The notes under the pieces are model-generated. The model was not told where the DNA came from and ran no database searches. It was given only the letters and a program-made list of their open reading frames with translations. Shown in pieces: positions 1-5,175 of a stretch of DNA of 5,175 nt. The number at the start of each line of letters is the position of its first letter. Positions within the stretch are counted from its first letter, which is position 1. Source of the DNA: Cyclobacteriaceae bacterium. Its GTDB lineage: Bacteria; Bacteroidota; Bacteroidia; Cytophagales; Cyclobacteriaceae. The stretch spans positions 1 through 5,175 of the forward strand of contig JAOUOM010000215.1 in assembly GCA_029880385.1 (NCBI GenBank), written 5' to 3'. The position numbers were made by a program, and so were the translations under genes.

Positions 1-918
1 ATCGATAATTTTGAGGAATATGCTTACCTGCAGTATGTCGTTTCCACCGCTGACTCGACGCACCAATTCAGAACAGGGGTACGCGTCAATTACCGGACAC
101 TAAGCCAACAGCTATTGGTAAGTCCTCGTTTTCAGTACCGGTGGGTACCTGGCTGGGCGGTGCGGACCCATTTCAATGTATCAGCCGGTCTTTACCAACA
201 GCACCCGTTTTACCGGGAAATACGGGACAGGCAGGGGCAAATTCACCAGGATGTCCTTGCCCAGAAATCATGGCACTTTATATCGGGCATGAACCGGTAT
301 ACCACCTGGTGGGGACGACCTTTTACGCTATCTGTCCAGGCGTATTACAAGCATTTGTATCAACTCATTCCCTATGAAATTGATAATCTACGTTTGCGCT
401 ATTTCGCATCAAACAATGCCAGGGGCTATGCGACAGGGGTCGATTTCAGGGTTAACGGTGAATTTATCAGGGGAAGTCAGTCCTGGTTTAGTCTGGGCCT
501 GTTAAAAGCCCGTGAAAATATTGACGGAGACGGGCTGGGGTGGATTCGTCGGCCGACAGACCAGCTGGTTACGCTGGGAATATATTTTGAAGACCATATG
601 CCGCAAAACCCGGACGTACGGGTTTATGTGAATGTGGTTATAGGTTCGGGTTATCCCTTTGGTCCTCCGGGCGATGCCCAGAACCGAAACCGGTTTCAGG
701 GTGATGAATATTACCGGGCAGACATTGGCCTGAGTAAGTCATTTTCCATCGGGCGACCTGCTTTGTCCTGTATGCTGCGCGCAGAAGTCCTGAATGCGTT
801 TGGGGCTGACAACACCCTTTCCTACACCTGGATTCAGGACGTATCCGGCAGTTCTTTTGCCGTTCCCAATTCGCTTTCCGCCCGGCTTTTTAACCTGAAG
901 TGGATAATGGCCTTCTAG
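1..918 (+). CDS. TonB-dependent receptor, C-terminal barrel part (5' end outside window)
   Basis: The frame is open from base 1 to the TAG at 916-918, giving 305 residues with no start in the window; the TTG at 115 is internal, because similar barrel sequence continues upstream of it. The protein would be an outer-membrane barrel taking up a ligand with energy from TonB-ExbBD; the plug and any N-terminal carboxypeptidase-like domain would lie upstream. What is seen: alternating aromatic/polar strands (for example YTTWWGRPFTLSVQAYY), a segment WIRRPTDQLVTLGIYFEDHMPQNP cut short here as RRPTDQ...PQNP, a glycine/proline-rich GSGYPFGPPG, then YYRADIGLSKSF, EVLNAFGADNTLSYTWI, and a terminal strand ending in phenylalanine (NLKWIMAF), the usual signal for barrel insertion. 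These motifs are typical of Bacteroidota receptors of this class. The substrate cannot be told. No SusD-like partner lies downstream, so a glycan-uptake role is not supported by this window. Confidence 0.85.
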   Translation: MDNFEEYAYLQYVVSTADSTHQFRTGVRVNYRTLSQQLLVSPRFQYRWVPGWAVRTHFNVSAGLYQQHPFYREIRDRQGQIHQDVLAQKSWHFISGMNRYTTWWGRPFTLSVQAYYKHLYQLIPYEIDNLRLRYFASNNARGYATGVDFRVNGEFIRGSQSWFSLGLLKARENIDGDGLGWIRRPTDQLVTLGIYFEDHMPQNPDVRVYVNVVIGSGYPFGPPGDAQNRNRFQGDEYYRADIGLSKSFSIGRPALSCMLRAEVLNAFGADNTLSYTWIQDVSGSSFAVPNSLSARLFNLKWIMAF

Positions 919-966
919 AGCTTCCCTGTTTATCCGTGTGTTGAACCCCGTTTTTTCATTAAATAA

Positions 967-993
967 GCCATATATCGTGTTATATGGCCTTTT
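967..993 (+). terminator. Possible rho-independent terminator after the receptor gene
   Basis: A perfect 8-bp stem, GCCATATA (967-974) and TATATGGC (981-988), closes a 6-base loop and is followed by CTTTT. It lies 49 bases after the receptor stop codon. The stem is rich in A-T pairs and the T run has only four bases, so termination may be weak. The rest of the 159-base gap (919-1077) contains no clear promoter box: I found no exact match to the Bacteroidota -7 element TAnnTTTG. Confidence 0.45.
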
Positions 994-1077
994 GCATCAT
1001 GGAGGAAGGCATTCGGAAATGATGGGGGGTATCTTCGTGATTTACCATTTTGTAAAACCCTTTAAAACAGAGAAAAT

Positions 1078-1578
1078 ATGACGCGTAAATTTTTTGGATT
1101 GATTGTTAGCATGTTGGCTATCGTGCAGGGGATCATCGCACAGGAAAGTGAAACCTTTACGGATGAAGAGATAACAACCTATGCCAGTGTGATGAAATGG
1201 GCAGAAGATGAAAAAGTACGAATGGGAGATTCGGTCGAGGTATGGGTAAAGTCAAATGAAAACCTGTCCGGAGCCATGTACAATGATTTGAGCAAAGCGG
1301 CCAAATCCGGTGATTTGTCTTCGGCCGGTGCGAGTGAAGCGGAAATTGCCATCTATAACGAGATTCAGCAAAAAATCGAAGATGAAAAAAACACGTTCAA
1401 GGAAGTGTACGTGGCAAAAATCAAGGACGAAATCGGGGCCGGGCTCTATAACCGTCTCAATAAGGCATTGAAAACGGATGGCGAACTAAAAGCCAGGTAC
1501 GAAGCCATACTGACAGGTCTGGAAGGCACACAAGATTCCGGTGACGCGGCGGATGCCGAAAATCCGGACGAAAAATAA
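1078..1578 (+). CDS. Small secreted helical protein with a duplicated ~50-residue unit
   Basis: The product has 166 residues. It starts with a signal peptide (basic MTRK, then a hydrophobic stretch) with likely cleavage near residues 21-22 in IIAQES, the Ala-Gln end common in Bacteroidota, and no lipobox cysteine, so it should be soluble in the periplasm or outside. The mature part is charged and mostly helical. Residues 31-80 and 89-137 appear to be two copies of one unit: each begins EI-x-x-Y, has EDEK eight residues after that tyrosine, and ends with Y-N-x-L-x-K-A followed by a D-rich turn and Leu. The last 18 residues are acidic and probably disordered. The second unit loosely recalls the DUF4168 family (a YN...A...D.EL pattern), but I cannot confirm that without a profile search. 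The ATG at 1078 is preceded only by an A-rich stretch. A strong terminator follows, so it is probably transcribed alone. Function unknown. Confidence 0.85.
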   Translation: MTRKFFGLIVSMLAIVQGIIAQESETFTDEEITTYASVMKWAEDEKVRMGDSVEVWVKSNENLSGAMYNDLSKAAKSGDLSSAGASEAEIAIYNEIQQKIEDEKNTFKEVYVAKIKDEIGAGLYNRLNKALKTDGELKARYEAILTGLEGTQDSGDAADAENPDEK

Positions 1579-1597
1579 TTCCGACAATATGAAAAAG

Positions 1598-1629
1598 AAA
1601 AAGGGATTGGCTTGCCAAGCCCTTTTTTT
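1598..1629 (+). terminator. Strong rho-independent terminator after the secreted-protein gene
   Basis: An outer stem AAAAAGGG (1598-1605) pairs with CCCTTTTT (1620-1627); one A-G mismatch (1606/1619) separates it from an inner TTGG/CCAA stem with loop CTTG (1611-1614). Seven T residues (1623-1629) follow the GC part. It sits 20 bases after the stop codon at 1578. Because the A run mirrors the T run, it could also act on transcripts from the other strand, but no minus-strand gene is seen nearby. Confidence 0.85.
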
Positions 1630-1676
1630 ATTTATAAAAGGTTCTTAATTTGGGAAGCCATTCAAACAGGTAATAT

Positions 1677-2297
1677 ATGTTTACAGAATATGAAATTGAC
1701 TCCATGATCGAAATCCCCGAAATAGCGGAGGCTACGATGGTGCTGAAAAAAGAATTTATCCGTGCAGAAGCCCCGTATCTTGAATTGAGTGATCATGATT
1801 TTTTTTCCCTTGTCATGATGGCCCCAACCATTGGGATCGCACTGGCCAATGGCAATCTGAGTTTATTTGAGGAATTGGCCCTGAACAAAAAAGCCAGAAA
1901 ACTATCCAAAGGAGGATATTTTATGAAAAAGGACCCGGTAGTTTATGCCATGAAATTTCTGATCCGGAAATACGAACAGTGGTGCGGGAAATTTTATCAA
2001 TTGCTCCGGCTCTCTGTGGAATCATCATTTCACTACGAGGGAATTGAAAAGGAGAAGTTTGATGAAGACAAGCCGGTTAGTTACGAAGAATACAAAAGAA
2101 CCGTACTGCGACAGCCCTACATTCTCATCAGGTTTATTGCGAGTTTTTTTCTTGAAAATGATGAAGACATCATTTCAGACCACCGGAACATTGGCAAATC
2201 CGAATACAATGTCATGTTGCAGATAGGGGAAAAGGTAGGAATTGCGGAAATACCCGTTTTCCACATGTTTTGCAAAACATTTGTTGTCAAAGGCTGA
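1677..2297 (+). CDS. Hypothetical cytoplasmic helical protein, 206 residues
   Basis: I do not recognise this protein. It has no signal peptide and no clear membrane helix, so it is probably cytoplasmic. It looks almost wholly helical, with a mildly hydrophobic stretch near residues 42-58 (FFSLVMMAPTIGIALA), a basic patch at 71-85, a Trp-Cys pair at 102-103, a charged acidic segment at 122-138, and a hydrophobic helix around 148-160. Two cysteines are present (103 and 199), without a metal-binding arrangement. The ATG at 1677 is chosen because AGG lies seven bases upstream (1668-1670), one of the better ribosome-binding sites here; Met10 and Met21 are alternatives. The gene begins 47 bases after the strong terminator at 1598-1629, so its promoter should lie in between; TTAATTTG at 1645-1652 differs by one base from the Bacteroidota -7 consensus TAnnTTTG but has no matching -33 element. 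The lipoprotein gene follows after 46 bases with no clear terminator, so both may share a transcript. Confidence 0.75.
   Translation: MFTEYEIDSMIEIPEIAEATMVLKKEFIRAEAPYLELSDHDFFSLVMMAPTIGIALANGNLSLFEELALNKKARKLSKGGYFMKKDPVVYAMKFLIRKYEQWCGKFYQLLRLSVESSFHYEGIEKEKFDEDKPVSYEEYKRTVLRQPYILIRFIASFFLENDEDIISDHRNIGKSEYNVMLQIGEKVGIAEIPVFHMFCKTFVVKG
2265..2280 (+). repeat. Perfect 16-bp palindrome at the 3' end of the hypothetical gene
   Basis: ATGTTTTGCAAAACAT is identical to its own reverse complement. It lies within the last codons of the 1677-2297 gene, 64 bases before the likely start of the lipoprotein gene. It could be an operator-type protein site for the downstream gene or a short hairpin (6-bp stem, TGCA loop) in the transcript. 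Chance occurrence within coding sequence cannot be excluded. Confidence 0.5.
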
Positions 2298-2343
2298 TTG
2301 TAGCAAGGGGCAATATTGTATTTTTCAAATCGTTATGCTGGGG

Positions 2344-3405
2344 ATGAAACTGGTGAAAAGTATGTATGTGGTTTTGTGGGCAGGACTTTTCCTTTGGATT
2401 TTGTCATGTGATAAAAAATCACCGGTTCCGCATACACAAGGGGCAGATTTCAACCAAAGGGTTGATTCATTTTTTATTCAGGCCGCAATACCACCCTACA
2501 AGCAGGACAGTGTGTCCCAAATATACGTTAACCCTATCGTGCAAAATACGGGGGCAGATGCCGTAGCCCCTGCTATCGGAGATGTGATTTATGTGCGCTA
2601 CTCGCTGGCCGTTTTGAACGGTACATCCATGGATACCATCGTGTTTTCCTCACAGGTACCCCAATCAATACCAGCCGGCTATGGCATTCACGCTATCTAT
2701 CCGGTAGGGATTGACAAGGGGATTGAAGTAAGTGGTATGAAATCCGGCGATACCTATGCCTTTATATTACCGCCCGACATGGGCTATGGGTCATTTGTAC
2801 TGGATCCCGTGATCCCGGAAAATGCTATTTTACAAGTCATACTCACGCTTGATTCTGTCAAAAATGTCCAGGCACTCAGGGATCAGGAAATACTGCTGAT
2901 CAACCGGAAGATAATTGATTGGGAACTGAACGATACGATAAAGTGGCCAGGGACACTTGTCAGCCGCATCAATGTCCTCAATTCTACACTGGCATACAAG
3001 GTGTTGGGCGATGCGCTGCCAACCGGCGCACAAGTCGCTGACAGTAGCCGCGTCAATGTCTCGTTTACTACCCAATACCTTGATTCGACACTCCAGTCCT
3101 CGTTTGAACTAAAATATGCCAGCCAGCCCCTGGAATTTGTATGGGGGACAGATCCGGTACTTATTGGTTTTCAAACGGGCCTTCAGCAGATGCATGTTGG
3201 GGAGCAGGCCTTGTTTATTGCCCCGTTTGATCTTACTTACCACGAGAGTGTTCAGATATTTCCACATGTGTCAGGATTTAGAAACACGTATTTTGATGCG
3301 TTATATGATCATTTACGCGCGAATAAAATTATCCCGGCCTATGGCTTTGAAATCGAACCGTTCAGGAGCCTGTTATTCAAGGCGAAATTGAATAGTATTG
3401 AATAA
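2344..3405 (+). CDS. Lipoprotein with two FKBP-type peptidyl-prolyl isomerase domains
   Basis: The product (353 residues) is predicted to catalyse cis-trans isomerisation of prolyl bonds, or act as a chaperone, in the periplasm while anchored by lipid. The N-terminus has two lysines, a hydrophobic core and the lipobox ILSC with Cys22 as the lipidated residue; the next residues (DKKS) do not form an acidic surface-export signal, so a periplasm-facing position is likelier. Domain 1 (about 78-171) shows the FKBP pattern: YVRYSLAVLNG, Asp97, GMKSGD, PPDMGYG and IPENAILQVILTL; Tyr86, Asp97 and Tyr148 match FKBP12 Tyr26, Asp37 and Tyr82, but the Trp59 site is Lys. Domain 2 (about 228-349) aligns through WGTDPVLIGFQTGLQQMHVG and IIPAYG, has Phe at the Trp59 site and Tyr299 at the Tyr82 site, and carries an insert of about 26 residues before IIPAYG. 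The ATG at 2344 gives the best signal peptide; ATG 2335 (three residues longer) is also possible. Upstream TTG 2242 would bury the signal and overlap the previous gene. It overlaps or abuts the barrel gene downstream. General FKBP fold sure; activity of domain 2 doubtful. Confidence 0.88.
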   Translation: MKLVKSMYVVLWAGLFLWILSCDKKSPVPHTQGADFNQRVDSFFIQAAIPPYKQDSVSQIYVNPIVQNTGADAVAPAIGDVIYVRYSLAVLNGTSMDTIVFSSQVPQSIPAGYGIHAIYPVGIDKGIEVSGMKSGDTYAFILPPDMGYGSFVLDPVIPENAILQVILTLDSVKNVQALRDQEILLINRKIIDWELNDTIKWPGTLVSRINVLNSTLAYKVLGDALPTGAQVADSSRVNVSFTTQYLDSTLQSSFELKYASQPLEFVWGTDPVLIGFQTGLQQMHVGEQALFIAPFDLTYHESVQIFPHVSGFRNTYFDALYDHLRANKIIPAYGFEIEPFRSLLFKAKLNSIE

Positions 3406-4531
3406 GCATAATTCTGTTACTTTTGATCAAACCTTTTCTGTGCTAGTCTCATCCAAATACTCATTGATCATTGCATTTATGCTGATCCATAGCTTGCTTT
3501 TGCCGGCACAGGATTTTTATAAAAGATACAATATTTACAGAAACCCGGTTCGCGTGGCTCTCAACAAGATATCGTGGGACTTTGCCATCGGGTATTCCAA
3601 TACGCGTTACCGGCACAAACTGGATGGCTATTACTTTTATCAGGATACGGCAGGATCTCAAATCATTCCAAAATCTGGTGGTACGGTTGTTCCGGGTTCT
3701 CCATTCACAGGCTATGCCCACTGGGTCAATGCGCCGGTAGCCGGGGGGCAGGTAGATACGGTGATCCGCTCTGATTTTCCGTTTGATTATATGCCAAATC
3801 CTGTCAATAATCCCTTGTTGAAGCAAAACTGGGTGATGCTGGACGCAGATACTACGGAGTTGAAATTTGTCAATTATTCTAATGGGCTGCCCCTTTCGCT
3901 TGGGGTACATTACCAGTTTCTGGACTTTAGGCTGGGGGGCGGGATTAGTTATGAACGACAATGGGTTAGGGCATTCCGGCCTACGATCTACGAGGATTTG
4001 ATACAGCCAATACCCTTGAATTTTCGCAAGACTTACTTTTTTAAGTATTTCGGGATGCTGGGTTATCGGTTTTATGAATATTGGGATTATTCATTTGTAG
4101 CTGAGATCCAGGCGGGTAAAACCCGGTATGGAAAGGCATTTGACGCACAGGCATTGACCAGCGGGATGTTTTTTAATGGGGGCATAAGTATTGAAAAAAA
4201 CCTGTCCGAATACTTCAGGGTGACCATACGCCCATCCATTGACCTGAAGAAATACCAGATAACACTGCCGGATGGATCTGTCGTCACACATCGCCACGAC
4301 GGCTTTTTTGTATTGGCAGGTCTGAGTATCAACATTCCCGATATCCCACGGTCGCCGTATAAAAGTGACCATGTGCAATTAAAGCATCTGATAACGGATC
4401 CGAATACGGGAAGAAGCATGGAGGTGCGGGGGCAGCCATTCTGGAAAAAACAAAATCCGAAAGTGGGGGAAAATCATCGCCGTTTATGGCGATATAAACT
4501 AAAAAATAAGAAAAAACTACAACCCTATTAA
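3398..4531 (+). CDS. Predicted outer-membrane beta-barrel protein with basic C-terminal tail
   Basis: The product is 377 residues from TTG 3398. I do not recognise a named family. A hydrophobic segment (residues 21-36) ending LLLPAQ-DF gives a signal peptide cut near residue 38. Residues about 55-315 alternate hydrophobic and polar residues rich in Tyr, Phe, Trp and Gly, as in barrel strands (for example PLSLGVHYQFLDFRLGGGIS, FFKYFGMLGYRFYEYWDYSF, FRVTIRPSIDL, GFFVLAGLSINIP), separated by loops with many Pro, Asp and Asn. An outer-membrane site is therefore likely. After the last strand comes a tail (321-377) with about fourteen Lys/Arg after residue 343, including FWKKQNPK, GENHRRLWRYK and a Lys-rich end. 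The start is uncertain: TTG 3398 overlaps the lipoprotein gene by 8 bases and leaves a 20-residue n-region; GTG 3440 would give a more normal 24-residue signal peptide; ATG 3479 leaves too short a one. No start has a clear Shine-Dalgarno. The tight junction implies co-transcription with the FKBP lipoprotein. Confidence 0.82.
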   Translation: MNKHNSVTFDQTFSVLVSSKYSLIIAFMLIHSLLLPAQDFYKRYNIYRNPVRVALNKISWDFAIGYSNTRYRHKLDGYYFYQDTAGSQIIPKSGGTVVPGSPFTGYAHWVNAPVAGGQVDTVIRSDFPFDYMPNPVNNPLLKQNWVMLDADTTELKFVNYSNGLPLSLGVHYQFLDFRLGGGISYERQWVRAFRPTIYEDLIQPIPLNFRKTYFFKYFGMLGYRFYEYWDYSFVAEIQAGKTRYGKAFDAQALTSGMFFNGGISIEKNLSEYFRVTIRPSIDLKKYQITLPDGSVVTHRHDGFFVLAGLSINIPDIPRSPYKSDHVQLKHLITDPNTGRSMEVRGQPFWKKQNPKVGENHRRLWRYKLKNKKKLQPY

Positions 4532-4538
4532 GTCTGTT

Positions 4539-4561
4539 TTTACCCGAAAAAAAGTGGTAAA
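4539..4561 (+). repeat. Short inverted repeat upstream of gyrA
   Basis: TTTACC (4539-4544) and GGTAAA (4556-4561) form 6-base arms around an 11-base A-rich spacer, 35 bases before the gyrA start. There is no T run after it, so it does not look like a terminator; it could be a protein-binding site near the gyrA promoter or chance. In the 65-base gap I found no clear promoter elements. Confidence 0.25.
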
Positions 4562-4596
4562 TTGCGGCTTGTTTTAAGATTTAAAATCACTTTTTC

Positions 4597-5175
4597 ATGT
4601 CAGAAGGGGATATTGAAAATTCTTCGGCTTCCAGCCAGCATATAATTCCGATCAATATAGAAGATGAAATGAAAGGTGCATACATCGATTATTCGATGAG
4701 TGTGATCATTTCACGGGCATTGCCAGACGTTCGTGACGGGTTAAAGCCCGTTCACCGACGAATTCTGTACGGAATGGATGAATTAGGGGTGAACTATAAC
4801 AGGCCGTATAAGAAATGTGCCAGGATTGTGGGGGACGTATTGGGTAAATACCATCCACATGGAGATACGGCTGTATACGATACCATGGTGAGAATGGCCC
4901 AGGAATGGTCGTTGCGCTACCCGTTGGTGGATGGCCAGGGAAACTTTGGGTCCATTGATGGCGATAGCCCGGCTGCCATGCGTTATACCGAAGCCCGGCT
5001 GAAAAGGATTTCGGAAGAATTGCTGGCAGATATTGGCAAAAACACGGTGAATTTTCAGTCCAACTACGACGATTCCACCCAGGAGCCTTCCGTTCTTCCT
5101 GCCAAACTACCCAATTTATTATTGAACGGTGCTTCAGGGATTGCTGTGGGTATGGCTACCAACATGCCTCCCCAC
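4597..5175 (+). CDS. gyrA: DNA gyrase subunit A, N-terminal part (3' end outside window)
   Basis: The first 193 residues of GyrA; the frame is open to the window edge, about a quarter of a usual 820-880-residue protein. GyrA with GyrB makes the type II topoisomerase that introduces negative supercoils into DNA; it cuts both strands and holds the ends by a phosphotyrosine bond. Seen in order: the [20 protein letters not shown] opening; [20 protein letters not shown]; the winged-helix DNA-binding region with [19 protein letters not shown] (84-102), which is the quinolone-resistance region; [11 protein letters not shown]; and [10 protein letters not shown] with Arg129 and the catalytic Tyr130, matching E. 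coli Arg121-Tyr122. Thr91 stands where E. coli has Ser83, and Asp95 matches Asp87. GyrA rather than ParC is favoured by overall likeness to Bacteroidota GyrA, including the NYDDSTQEP stretch; the C-terminal pinwheel and GyrA box that would settle it are not in the window. The ATG at 4597 gives the expected N-terminus and lacks a clear Shine-Dalgarno. Confidence 0.96.
   Translation, partial: MSEGDIENSSASSQHIIPINIEDEMKGAYIDYSMSVIISRALPDVRDGLKPVHRRILYGMDELGVNYNRPYKKCARIVGDVLGKYHPHGDTAVYDTMVRMAQEWSLRYPLVDGQGNFGSIDGDSPAAMRYTEARLKRISEELLADIGKNTVNFQSNYDDSTQEPSVLPAKLPNLLLNGASGIAVGMATNMPPH

Noticed and set aside
1..918. Possible SusC-type glycan-uptake locus.
   Set aside because: No SusD-like lipoprotein or glycan-degrading enzyme follows; the next gene encodes a small helical secreted protein, and the visible barrel fits a general TonB-dependent receptor.
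1041..1052. TTTACCATTTTG, resembling a Bacteroidota -7 promoter element upstream of the secreted-protein gene.
   Set aside because: The TA and TTTG parts are four bases apart instead of two, and no suitably placed -33 element was found, so I do not call it a promoter.
2242..2343. TTG-initiated extension of the FKBP lipoprotein gene by 34 residues into the previous gene.
   Set aside because: It would place a polar, cysteine-containing segment before a complete lipoprotein signal peptide and overlap the previous gene by 56 bases; ATG 2344 (or 2335) fits better.
3461..3961. 166-codon open frame on the minus strand inside the barrel gene.
   Set aside because: Its translation is basic and shows no domain or signal pattern, while the opposite frame has clear barrel strands and a signal peptide; it is a shadow. 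The same holds for minus-strand frames at 2830-3075 and 4087-4419.
4476..4493. Hairpin ATCGCC / GGCGAT with a 6-base loop near the end of the barrel gene.
   Set aside because: It lies 36 bases inside the coding region and is followed by an A-rich run, not T residues, so it is not a terminator on the + strand.

Overview
The window looks like an ordinary chromosomal segment from a member of the Bacteroidota, probably from the Saprospiria/Chitinophagia side of the phylum; this placement is inferred from protein style, not from a database search. Supporting signs are a TonB-dependent-receptor barrel with Bacteroidota-type motifs, exported proteins whose signal peptides end in Ala-Gln, an FKBP-type lipoprotein, a GyrA N-terminus of Bacteroidota type, and mostly poor Shine-Dalgarno sequences. 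All genes are on the + strand. No RNA gene, mobile element, CRISPR array or phage-like sequence was seen.

Layout: (1) 1-918, the C-terminal 305 residues of a TonB-dependent receptor whose start lies outside the window, followed by a hairpin that may be a terminator. (2) 1078-1578, a small secreted helical protein containing two copies of a roughly 50-residue unit, followed by the best terminator in the window (1598-1629). (3) 1677-2297, a cytoplasmic helical protein of unknown function. (4) 2344-3405, a lipoprotein with two FKBP-like peptidyl-prolyl isomerase domains, the second divergent and carrying an insert. (5) 3398-4531, a predicted outer-membrane beta-barrel protein with a strongly basic C-terminal tail; its longest reading overlaps gene 4 by 8 bases. 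(6) 4597-5175, the first 193 residues of DNA gyrase subunit A, with the catalytic tyrosine and quinolone-resistance region visible; it runs off the window.

Genes 3 to 5, or at least 4 and 5, look like one transcription unit: no convincing terminator lies between 1630 and 4531, and 4 and 5 touch or nearly touch. A periplasm-facing lipid-anchored prolyl isomerase next to an outer-membrane barrel suggests a folding partner and its client, but this is inference from position. gyrA follows after 65 bases and may be read from the same transcript or its own promoter. I do not see a clear novel system; the items most worth a second look are the FKBP lipoprotein/barrel pair, the barrel's basic tail, the duplicated secreted protein and a perfect 16-bp palindrome upstream of the lipoprotein gene.
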